Assembly (NCBI RefSeq): GCF_001905385.1
Contig: NZ_LIPF01000001.1
Location: forward strand, 362,765-426,764
From: Streptomyces sp. CB02414
GTDB taxonomy: Bacteria > Actinomycetota > Actinomycetes > Streptomycetales > Streptomycetaceae
Length of the DNA stretch: 64,000 nucleotides
Direction: 5' to 3'
In this document: positions 53,265 through 60,574 of the stretch, piece by piece
Numbering within the stretch: position 1 is the stretch's first letter
How the letters are laid out: each line of letters starts with the position of its first letter
Translations under genes and position numbers: made by a program
The notes under the pieces: model-generated
Told to the model about the DNA's origin: nothing
Database searches by the model: none
What the model saw: the letters and a program-made list of their open reading frames with translations, nothing else

Positions 53265-54239
53265 TCAGCCCAGGTGCGCCTGAACCTCCCCGGCCGCCTC
53301 ATCCCCGTACGCCTTCGTGAACCGCTCCATGAAGTGCCCGCGCCGCAACTGGTACTCCTGCGTCCCCACCGTCTCGATGACGAGAGTCGCCAGCATGCAG
53401 CCCACCTGCGCGGCCCGCTCCAGCGAGACGCCCCACGCCAGTCCGGACATGAACCCCGCCCGGAAGGCGTCGCCGACGCCCGTGGGGTCGGCCTTGCGCT
53501 CCTCGTCGGGGACGCCGACCTCGATGGTCGGCTCGCCGACCCGCTCGATCCGCACGCCCCGCGCGCCGAGGGTGGTGACGCGGTGGCCGACGCGGGCGAG
53601 GATCTCCTCGTCCGTCCAGCCGGTCTTGGTCTCGATGAGCCCCTTCTCGTACTCGTTGGAGAAGAGGTAGGTCGCGCCGTCCAGCAGTATCCGGATCTCG
53701 TCGCCGTTCATCCGGGCGATCTGCTGGGAGAAGTCCGCGGCGAAGGGGATGGACCGCGTCCTGCACTCCTCGGTGTGCCGGAGCATCGCCTCGGGGTCGT
53801 CGGCGCCGATGGAGACCAGGTCCAGGCCGCCCACGCGGTCGGCGACGGTCTTGAGCTCGATCAGGCGGGCCTCGCTCATCGCACCGGTGTAGAAGGAGCC
53901 GATCTGGTTGTGGTCGGCGTCGGTGGTGCAGACGAAGCGGGCGGTGTGCAGGGTCTCGGAGATGCGGACCGAGCCGGTGTCGACGCCGTGCCGGTCCAGC
54001 CAGGCCCGGTACTCGGCGAAGTCGGAGCCGGCCGCGCCGACCAGGATCGGCCGGGTGCCGAGCTGGCCCATGCCGAAGGCGATGTTCGCGGCGACGCCGC
54101 CTCGGCGCACGTCGAGCTGGTCGACCAGGAAGGAGAGCGAGACCGTGTGCAACTGGTCCGCGACGAGCTGGTCGGAGAATCGGCCGGGGAAGGTCATGAG
54201 GTGGTCGGTGGCGATGGAGCCGGTGACTGCGATGCGCAC
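53265..54239 (-). CDS. adoK: Adenosine kinase (PfkB family)
   Basis: Ribokinase-fold kinase (324 aa): AVTGSIATDHLMTFPGRFSDQL, RRGGVAANIAFGMGQLG, AAGSDFAEYR, SIGADDPEAMLRHTEEC, and the catalytic DPTGVGDAFRAGF with the base Asp. The N-terminal and central motifs agree closely with mycobacterial AdoK (Rv2202c), so adenosine salvage is the best call. GTG 54239 has AGGAG about 12 bases upstream. Confidence 0.85.
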   Translation of the reverse strand: MRIAVTGSIATDHLMTFPGRFSDQLVADQLHTVSLSFLVDQLDVRRGGVAANIAFGMGQLGTRPILVGAAGSDFAEYRAWLDRHGVDTGSVRISETLHTARFVCTTDADHNQIGSFYTGAMSEARLIELKTVADRVGGLDLVSIGADDPEAMLRHTEECRTRSIPFAADFSQQIARMNGDEIRILLDGATYLFSNEYEKGLIETKTGWTDEEILARVGHRVTTLGARGVRIERVGEPTIEVGVPDEERKADPTGVGDAFRAGFMSGLAWGVSLERAAQVGCMLATLVIETVGTQEYQLRRGHFMERFTKAYGDEAAGEVQAHLG

Positions 54240-54317
54240 GGCGTGGACTCTCTCCTGAGGGGAGGCGGGTTGACAGTTCACGCTACCCGGGACTGCCGTC
54301 TGGCCGAAGCAGGCGAA

Positions 54318-54330
54318 ACTACCCGGTAGT
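54318..54330. promoter_or_regulatory. Inverted repeat in the adoK/54372 divergent promoter region
   Basis: ACTACC-C-GGTAGT is a perfect 6-1-6 inverted repeat, 42 bases before the small gene at 54372 and 79 bases before adoK. It is a candidate operator of an unknown repressor. Short enough that chance cannot be excluded. Confidence 0.35.
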
Positions 54331-54371
54331 ACAACTTTCTCCGCGGTCCCGGACGTGCCTACGGTTCTCTT

Positions 54372-54581
54372 ATGACGAACCTGAGGACCGCCGACCCCGC
54401 CCCGGCCGACCTGGACGGCGACCTGGCGTCGCTGCGCGGTGACTGCGCCCGGATGGCCCCGCGCTGGGAGGCTCCGGTCGAGGTGTCCACCCGTCCGGTC
54501 CCCCTCTCGCTGATCCACGGCGTGCGGGTGCCGCGGACGTCGGCCAGGCTGCTGGACGCGATGTCCGACTACGGCGACTGA
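54372..54581 (+). CDS. Small hypothetical protein
   Basis: A 69-aa soluble protein (MTNLRTADPAPADLDGDL...DAMSDYGD) with no Cys, no TM helix and acidic ends. Not recognised. Codon use is genome-like and the ATG fits the following gene's strand (gap 70 bases), so it is probably real. It may be co-transcribed with the membrane-anchored 503-aa protein. Confidence 0.55.
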   Translation: MTNLRTADPAPADLDGDLASLRGDCARMAPRWEAPVEVSTRPVPLSLIHGVRVPRTSARLLDAMSDYGD

Positions 54582-54651
54582 GGACCGGGAACCGGATCCT
54601 CCTCCACCGCGTCCCATCGCTGTCCCCAGTAACAGCCGAAGGAGCGATGCG

Positions 54652-56163
54652 GTGAACACCGAGCGACCCGACAACGACGACGCCACCGCCGCCGACGAGG
54701 CCGGCACCGGGCGTCCCGCGCGGCGGCGGCCCCCGGCCCTCGCCGTCGCGTCCGTCGCCGCCGCCGTGCTGTTGGTCGGGACCGGCGGGGCGTACCTGGC
54801 GACGTCCGCGTCCGGGGGAGGTCAGGACGGTGGCGGCACGTCGTCGGGCGCGTCGGGCGACGACACTCCCCCGCCCCTCGCCCTGGACGGCTACGGCGCG
54901 GCTTCCCCGGGCGGCCAGGACGGTACGAACGGCATCGCGCCCGGTGAGCCGAACCCGTACGGCGTCACCTACCGCGCCGACGGTCCGCTCCCCGAAGGAC
55001 CCGGCTCGGCGCCCGTCTACCGGGCCGAGGGCGAGGTCACCGAGGAGGAGGTGGCCCGCCTGGCGAAGGCGCTCGGCGTCGAGGGGGCGCCGCGGGTGCA
55101 GGGCGACGCGTGGAAGGCCGGCAACGCCGGGGACGGTTCCGGGCCGCTGCTCACGGTGAGCAGGCAGGCCCCGGGCACCTGGACCTTCCACCGCTACACA
55201 CCGGGCACGGACAACTGCAAGAAGGGCGCCGTGTGCAAGGCCCCGTCCGCCGACGGGGCGGGCGACCCGGTGAGCGAGGCGGCGGCGAGGAAGGCGGCGG
55301 CGCCGGTGCTGAAGGCGCTGGGCCAGGACGACGCCAAGCTGGACGCCGGCCAGGTCATGGGTGCCCGGCGGGCCGTGAACGCCGAACCCGAGGTCGGCGG
55401 GCTGCCCACGTACGGCTGGACGACCGGTGTGGTCGTCGGGGCGCGGGGCGACGTGGTCGGCGGCAGTGGGCAGGTGAAGGAGCCGGTCAAGGGGGACACG
55501 TACCCCGTCCTGGGTGCCGAGGAGACGCTGGCGCTGCTGAACGCGCCGGGCAGCGCTCCCGGCATCGGGGGCTGCGCGAGCCCCGTACCGCACGCGGACG
55601 GCGCGGACACGCCCTGCGAGCTGCCGACGGGCACGCCCGGGAAGCCGGAGAAGCAGGCGGTGACGGTCGAGGAGGCGGTGTTCGGGCTGGCCGCGCACCC
55701 GGTCGAGGGGCGGCAGACGCTGGTGCCGTCCTGGCTCTTCGAGGTCAAGGCGCCGGGTGCGGACGACGCCGTCACGGTCACCTACCCGGCGGTCGACCCC
55801 AAGTACCTGACCAACGCGGCCCCCGCCCCGTCCGACGAGCCGTCCTCGGCGCCGGGCGGTGAGCAGCGGGACGTGGAGGTGCGGGGCTACACGGCCGCGG
55901 ACGGGGAGCTGACCGTGCACTTCACGGGCGGGGTCTGCTCCGACTACGAGGCGACGGCCAAGGAGAGCGAGGGGAAGGTGACGGTCACCGTGACGGAGAC
56001 ACCGCACCCGGAGAAGGTCTGCATCCTGATCGCCAAGGAGTACGAGCGGACGGTGCCGCTCGACGAGCCGCTGGGCGACCGGAAGGTCGTGGGGTCGGAC
56101 GGCGAGGAGATCCCGGTGCACAAGCCGGGCGCACGGCTGCCGGCGCCGTCCGGGGGCCGGTGA
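54652..56163 (+). CDS. Membrane-anchored secreted protein of unknown function
   Basis: A 503-aa protein with an N-terminal TM/signal-anchor at about 28-51, a Gly/Ser-rich linker, and a large extracytoplasmic region with four Cys (probable disulfides: DNCKKGAVCKAP, GGCASPVPHADGADTPC, and two late in the chain). No family named. GTG start with GAAGGAGCG upstream. Followed by a 20-bp-stem terminator. Its position between adoK and erpA parallels mycobacterial Rv2203, also a membrane protein (from memory). Confidence 0.65.
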   Translation: MNTERPDNDDATAADEAGTGRPARRRPPALAVASVAAAVLLVGTGGAYLATSASGGGQDGGGTSSGASGDDTPPPLALDGYGAASPGGQDGTNGIAPGEPNPYGVTYRADGPLPEGPGSAPVYRAEGEVTEEEVARLAKALGVEGAPRVQGDAWKAGNAGDGSGPLLTVSRQAPGTWTFHRYTPGTDNCKKGAVCKAPSADGAGDPVSEAAARKAAAPVLKALGQDDAKLDAGQVMGARRAVNAEPEVGGLPTYGWTTGVVVGARGDVVGGSGQVKEPVKGDTYPVLGAEETLALLNAPGSAPGIGGCASPVPHADGADTPCELPTGTPGKPEKQAVTVEEAVFGLAAHPVEGRQTLVPSWLFEVKAPGADDAVTVTYPAVDPKYLTNAAPAPSDEPSSAPGGEQRDVEVRGYTAADGELTVHFTGGVCSDYEATAKESEGKVTVTVTETPHPEKVCILIAKEYERTVPLDEPLGDRKVVGSDGEEIPVHKPGARLPAPSGGR

Positions 56164-56175
56164 GGCCGGAGAGGT

Positions 56176-56219
56176 GAAGAGGGCGGCGGCCCGGGGTGTC
56201 CCGGGCCGCCGCCCTCTTC
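56176..56219. terminator. Bidirectional terminator with a 20-bp perfect stem
   Basis: The arm GAAGAGGGCGGCGGCCCGGG (56176-56195) is perfectly complementary to 56200-56219 around a GTGT loop. It lies between the convergent membrane-protein gene and erpA. Read either way, the flanks GAAGA and TCTTC belong to the stem. Confidence 0.9.
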
Positions 56220-56255
56220 GTACGCCTCGTACGCCGTCGGCCGGCGCCGCGCGGC

Positions 56256-56612
56256 TCAGCTGAAGGAGTCGCCGCAGGCGCAGGAGCCCGTCGCGTTCGG
56301 GTTGTCGATCGTGAAGCCCTGCTTCTCGATCGTGTCCACGAAGTCGATGGTGGCGCCGCCCAGGTACGGGGCGCTCATGCGGTCGGTGGTGACCTTGACG
56401 CCGCCGAAGTCCTTCACCACGTCGCCGTCGAGCGAGCGCTCGTCGAAGAAGAGCTGGTAGCGCAGGCCGGAGCAGCCGCCGGGCTGGACGGCGACGCGCA
56501 GCGCCAGGTCGTCACGGCCTTCCTGGTCGAGCAGCGCCTTGACCTTGGCCGCGGCGGCGTCGGTCACGATGATGCCGTCGGTGACGGTGGTGGACTCGTC
56601 CGATACGGACAT
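56256..56612 (-). CDS. erpA: Iron-sulfur cluster insertion protein (ErpA/HesB family)
   Basis: A-type carrier (118 aa) with the three conserved cysteines in QPGGCSGLRY and SCACGDSFS. It accepts and delivers [2Fe-2S]/[4Fe-4S] clusters. Its divergent neighbour nadA encodes a [4Fe-4S] enzyme, a plausible client. ATG 56612 follows GGAGAG on the minus strand. Confidence 0.92.
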   Translation of the reverse strand: MSVSDESTTVTDGIIVTDAAAAKVKALLDQEGRDDLALRVAVQPGGCSGLRYQLFFDERSLDGDVVKDFGGVKVTTDRMSAPYLGGATIDFVDTIEKQGFTIDNPNATGSCACGDSFS

Positions 56613-56768
56613 CTACATCTCTCCCGGGTTGTACGGAGACTGCTTGCCGACGGTTCCAACCGACGGGGCCGCGTATTCATTCCGGGCCGGGGCCGTGTCT
56701 TTCTCCTCGGCTCGTCCCTTCATGCTCGCACACGCCCCGGGGAGCGGTCAGCGGCTCGGGCGCCGGGA

Positions 56769-56812
56769 TTCACGTCACACCGACACAATGGGCATCGTCA
56801 AAGTGACGTGAA
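56769..56812. promoter_or_regulatory. Spaced 10-bp inverted repeat upstream of nadA
   Basis: TTCACGTCAC (56769-56778) and GTGACGTGAA (56803-56812) are perfect complements 24 bases apart. The AT-rich TTATGATATATAG follows and may contain the nadA -10 region. CGTCA-AAG-TGACG inside it is a smaller palindrome. Candidate operator for NAD-responsive control; the regulator is unknown. Confidence 0.55.
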
Positions 56813-56864
56813 CGGGTTATGATATATAGCGTCAGTTCGACGAAAAGTAGAAAGGGTGCGTGTC

Positions 56865-58049
56865 GTGACCACCGCCCAAACCCAGGAGCTCGACGTACAG
56901 CCGACGCCCCTCGCCCTGCTGCTGCTCGGCCGCGAGGCCGACCCGACGAGCGAGCGCGGCGTGGACTGCCCCGGCGACCTGCCCTCGCCCTCCGACCCGG
57001 ACCTGGTGGCGCGTGCCCGCGCGGCCAAGGAGAAGCTCGGGGACAAGGTCTTCGTGCTCGGTCACCACTACCAGCGCGACGAGGTCATCCAGTTCGCCGA
57101 CGTCACGGGTGACTCCTTCAAGCTGGCCCGGGACGCGGCCGCGCGCCCGGAGGCCGAGTACATCGTCTTCTGCGGTGTGCACTTCATGGCGGAGTCGGCC
57201 GACATCCTGACCTCGGACGACCAGAAGGTGGTCCTGCCCGACCTGGCGGCCGGCTGCTCCATGGCGGACATGGCGACGGCCGAGCAGGTCGCCGAGTGCT
57301 GGGACGTGCTGACCGAGGCCGGGATCGCCGAGCAGGTCGTGCCCGTCTCGTACATGAACTCCTCCGCGGACATCAAGGCGTTCACCGGCAAGCACGGCGG
57401 CACCATCTGCACCTCGTCCAACGCCAAGCGCGCCCTGGACTGGGCCTTCGAGCAGGGCGAGAAGGTGCTCTTCCTGCCCGACCAGCACCTGGGCCGCAAC
57501 ACCGCGGTGCGGGACATGGGCATGACGCTGGAGGACTGCGTCGTCTACAACCCGCACCGGCCGAACGGCGGGCTGACGGCGGAGGAGCTGCGCGGCGCGA
57601 AGATGATCCTGTGGCGCGGGCACTGCTCGGTGCACGGCCGCTTCAGCCTCGACTCGGTCAACGACGTGCGTGCGCGCATACCGGGCGTGAACGTCCTGGT
57701 GCACCCCGAGTGCAAGCACGAGGTCGTCGCGGCGGCGGACTACGTCGGCTCGACCGAGTACATCATCAAGGCCCTGGAGGCGGCCCCGGCCGGTTCCAAG
57801 TGGGCCATCGGCACCGAGCTGAACCTCGTCCGCCGACTGGCGAACCGTTTCGCCGCGGAGGACAAGGAGATCGTCTTCCTCGACAAGACGGTCTGCTTCT
57901 GCTCGACGATGAACCGCATCGACCTCCCGCACCTGGTCTGGGCGCTGGAGTCGCTGGCCGAGGGCACCCTCGTCAACCGCATCGAGGTGGACAAGGAGAC
58001 GGAGGCGTTCGCGAAGCTGGCGCTGGAGCGGATGCTGGCGCTGCCGTAA
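56865..58049 (+). CDS. nadA: Quinolinate synthase NadA
   Basis: [4Fe-4S] quinolinate synthase (394 aa) making quinolinate from iminoaspartate and DHAP for NAD. It has FVLGHHYQRDEVIQFAD, VFCGVHFMAESADIL, LAAGCSMADMA, PDQHLGRNTA, HPECKHEV, and KTVCFCSTMNRIDLPHL with the late cluster cysteine. GTG 56865 has GAAAGGG eight bases upstream; GTG 56856 lies too close to that site. No nadB or nadC adjoins it. Confidence 0.94.
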   Translation: MTTAQTQELDVQPTPLALLLLGREADPTSERGVDCPGDLPSPSDPDLVARARAAKEKLGDKVFVLGHHYQRDEVIQFADVTGDSFKLARDAAARPEAEYIVFCGVHFMAESADILTSDDQKVVLPDLAAGCSMADMATAEQVAECWDVLTEAGIAEQVVPVSYMNSSADIKAFTGKHGGTICTSSNAKRALDWAFEQGEKVLFLPDQHLGRNTAVRDMGMTLEDCVVYNPHRPNGGLTAEELRGAKMILWRGHCSVHGRFSLDSVNDVRARIPGVNVLVHPECKHEVVAAADYVGSTEYIIKALEAAPAGSKWAIGTELNLVRRLANRFAAEDKEIVFLDKTVCFCSTMNRIDLPHLVWALESLAEGTLVNRIEVDKETEAFAKLALERMLALP

Positions 58050-58065
58050 CCGGGTCGGTCCGGGC

Positions 58066-58124
58066 GGGCGGGCGGAAGCCCACGGTCGCGGTGTCAGTGC
58101 GCTGCCGTAGGCTTCCCGCCGCCC
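58066..58124. terminator. Possible hairpin after nadA
   Basis: GGGCGGGCGGAAGCC (58066-58080) and GGCTTCCCGCCGCCC (58110-58124) pair at 13 of 15 positions around a 29-base loop, 16 bases past the nadA stop. It could terminate nadA before the DUF4246 gene. Confidence 0.4.
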
Positions 58125-58152
58125 GCACACCGACTGACGAGGACTCAGAGCA

Positions 58153-59667
58153 TTGACCGGCCTGCCCGCTTTCCCCCTGCCCTTCAACTCGACCCGCTCC
58201 ATAGCGTCCGCGAAACCCCGGACGCTCCGGGAACTCGAGATGATCCGGTGCAGCGCCCACATCCGGTCGAAGCCGGGGTGGTTCGACAAGATGAACGACC
58301 CCGACATCGTCGCCAGGTGGGCGAGGGAAGCGGCGGCCCAGGGCCTGACCGAGGCGCAGGTCCGTTACGTGCTCGCCGAACTCGCGCACTACGCCGCGCT
58401 GCGGGACGCACCGACCGGCGTCGAGGTGTCCGCCGTCGACGGGGTGTGGCAGTCGGACACACTGATCGACGACAGGCTCCGCTCCCGGCTGGCCGAGGCG
58501 GTCCGGGTCCTGGAGGAGGCCCCCGAGGAGGAGCGGGACTGGCATCCCGGGTCCGACGGCCAGGTACTGGACCTGGTCCACCCCTCCCTGTTCTGCCTGG
58601 TGCGGGAGGTGAGCGGCGGGCCCGAGCGGGCCTGGCGGAACCCGACGGACCGCTACTCGAAGTACGAGTTCTCGGAGAAGTTCCAGTGGCTGCCCACGGA
58701 CGTGGACGTCAGCGACGACGGCGACGTCAGCTTCCGTTCGTACGTCAACAACGTCCACCCCGAGGACCATCGCGAACTGGCGTCCGTCCTGCCCGACCTG
58801 TTCGCGCGCATGCGCCCGCTGCTGGAGAACGTACTCACCGACCTGCGCCATCCGCGTCCCCTGCGGATCGAGGCCGACCCCTACGGGTGGTACGACGAGT
58901 CGCAGGAGCCGGAGGAACCCGACGAGGACTCCTTCAGCGACGAGGCGGCCTACGAAGAGGCCATGCAGGCCTGGGAGGAGGCCAGCGACGACTGGTGGGA
59001 GAACCGCCGGCCGACGGTCCCGGACGCCCCGGAGTTCACCGCGCCCGAGGCGCCCGACGACACCGCGCGCGTCGACCTGCGCGGCCGCCGGCTCCAGGTC
59101 GTCGTCAAGCTCGCCACCATCCACCTCACCCCGGACCGGCCCGAGTACGCCGGCGGCTCCTGGCACGTCGAGGGCATGCTGAACGAGCGGATCGTCTCGA
59201 CCGGCATCTACTACTGGGACAGCGAGAACATCACCGAGAGCCGGCTGAGCTTCCGGACGGCACTCGACGACCCGCACTACGAGCAGAGCGACGACAACGG
59301 CATGCGCGAGGTCTACGGCCTGGAGAACGAGGACGCGCTGAACCAGGTGCTGGGGTCGGCCTCGACCCCGGCGGGCCGTTGCCTGGCGTTCCCGAACGTC
59401 CTGCAGCACCGCGTCGGTGAGTTCCGCCTCGCGGACGCCACACGCCCGGGCCACCGCAAGATCCTCGCGTTCTTCCTGATCGACCCGTCGGAGCGGATCG
59501 TCTCGACCTCCGACGTGCCGCCGCAGCAGCCCTGGGCCGACACCTCGACCATGACGCTCGAAGAGGCCAAGGGCCACCGCGAAGAGCTGATGCGGGAGCG
59601 CAAGTTCTTCGTCGACGAGCACAACGAGCAGCTCTACGAGCGGGAGTTCTCCCTCTGCGAGCACTGA
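58153..59667 (+). CDS. DUF4246 protein, possible Fe(II)/2-oxoglutarate oxygenase
   Basis: A 504-aa soluble protein matching DUF4246 by its GGSWHVEGMLNERIVSTGIYYW block followed by DSENITESRLSFR (about 333-366) and FPNVLQHRVGEFRL (about 412-425). The HxE...H spacing and DSBH-like strands suggest an iron/2-oxoglutarate oxygenase fold, but this is unproven. The family is best known from fungi and scattered bacteria. TTG start. Followed within 23 bases by the convergent SUKH-like gene. Confidence 0.75.
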   Translation: MTGLPAFPLPFNSTRSIASAKPRTLRELEMIRCSAHIRSKPGWFDKMNDPDIVARWAREAAAQGLTEAQVRYVLAELAHYAALRDAPTGVEVSAVDGVWQSDTLIDDRLRSRLAEAVRVLEEAPEEERDWHPGSDGQVLDLVHPSLFCLVREVSGGPERAWRNPTDRYSKYEFSEKFQWLPTDVDVSDDGDVSFRSYVNNVHPEDHRELASVLPDLFARMRPLLENVLTDLRHPRPLRIEADPYGWYDESQEPEEPDEDSFSDEAAYEEAMQAWEEASDDWWENRRPTVPDAPEFTAPEAPDDTARVDLRGRRLQVVVKLATIHLTPDRPEYAGGSWHVEGMLNERIVSTGIYYWDSENITESRLSFRTALDDPHYEQSDDNGMREVYGLENEDALNQVLGSASTPAGRCLAFPNVLQHRVGEFRLADATRPGHRKILAFFLIDPSERIVSTSDVPPQQPWADTSTMTLEEAKGHREELMRERKFFVDEHNEQLYEREFSLCEH

Positions 59668-59689
59668 GGAGCCGCACGGCGGGGTCCGG

Positions 59690-60493
59690 TCAGCCGGCGT
59701 CCCGGTAGTTCATGAACCAGTGGGTGTCGAAATAGCGGGCCATCGTGTACGGGTGGTGGGGGTCGACGAGGACGCGGCAGACGAACTCCGCGGCCCCGCA
59801 GTCGAAGACGAGGTCCTCGCCGTCGAAGGACCGGACCAGGACGGGCCAGCGGTCGGGGTCGTCGCCGTCGGCCCTCCAGCCGTACTGGTCCTCGTGCTCG
59901 GTGCCCGCCCAGACGATCAGGCCGGCGTCCTCGCGGTCCGCCCACGGCTCCTGGTAGAGGTCCAGATATCCGTCGAAGGCACCGTCGCCGAACGTCTCGA
60001 CCATGCGCTTGTAGTCGGCCGGAAGCGCGGTGCCCCGGCGTGACTCGGTCTCCGTCCAGTCGGTGTCCGGCCACCGGGCGGGCCGGGCCCAGCCGGTGAT
60101 CGCCACCAGCCGCTCCACCCAGTCGACGTCCTCGCCCGGAGCGACGGCCAGGGGCTGCGGCACCCGTCGGCGGGCGACCGCCAGCACCGGTCGCTCGACC
60201 CCCTCGGCGTCCCGCGCCGTACCCGCGCCGACCCACTGGTCGCCGTACGCCCACGCCCGTATCGTCACCGCCCGGCCGTCGAAGGGGACGAGGAGTCCCG
60301 CGCCCGACGACTCGTCGGCGGCCGGATCGGCGCGGCCGTCGAGGACGAGGGTGCGCGGGGCGCCGAACCGGTCGCCGAGGAGGTCGGTCAGGTCCTGCGG
60401 GTCGAGTTCATCCGGCAGGCGGAGATGCCTGGGCCCCGGGCCGAGCCGGGTCAGCAGGTCGTTGACGGTCGCTTGCGTGAGCTCCATGGCCAT
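59690..60493 (-). CDS. SUKH/SMI1-KNR4-like protein
   Basis: A 267-aa protein. The C-terminal ~130 residues match the SMI1/KNR4 layout: LPADYKRMVETFGDGAFDGYLDLY, GLIVWAGTEHEDQYGWRAD and a final strand-rich segment. The N-terminal ~110 residues are not recognised. SUKH proteins are often immunity factors for contact-dependent toxins, but no toxin gene is nearby. ATG 60493 (alternative 60487); no strong RBS seen. Confidence 0.65.
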   Translation of the reverse strand: MAMELTQATVNDLLTRLGPGPRHLRLPDELDPQDLTDLLGDRFGAPRTLVLDGRADPAADESSGAGLLVPFDGRAVTIRAWAYGDQWVGAGTARDAEGVERPVLAVARRRVPQPLAVAPGEDVDWVERLVAITGWARPARWPDTDWTETESRRGTALPADYKRMVETFGDGAFDGYLDLYQEPWADREDAGLIVWAGTEHEDQYGWRADGDDPDRWPVLVRSFDGEDLVFDCGAAEFVCRVLVDPHHPYTMARYFDTHWFMNYRDAG

Positions 60494-60520
60494 CAGTGAA
60501 GCGCACGGCACTGACAAAAC

Positions 60521-60555
60521 GGGGCGCCCCCGCGGTGAATCCACGGGAGCGCCCC
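60521..60555 (-). terminator. Terminator after the RND exporter gene
   Basis: GGGGCGC (60521-60527) and GCGCCCC (60549-60555) form the base, extended by CCGCGG/CCACGG pairing. It lies 20 bases beyond the RND stop on the minus strand and just upstream of the SUKH-like gene start. Confidence 0.65.
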
Positions 60556-60574
60556 TTGGCCGTACCGGCGGGTG

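Noticed and set aside
59690..60493. SUKH-like gene as the immunity half of a toxin-immunity module
   Set aside because: No polymorphic toxin, secretion tag or nuclease domain is encoded next to it; the DUF4246 protein is not a toxin family.
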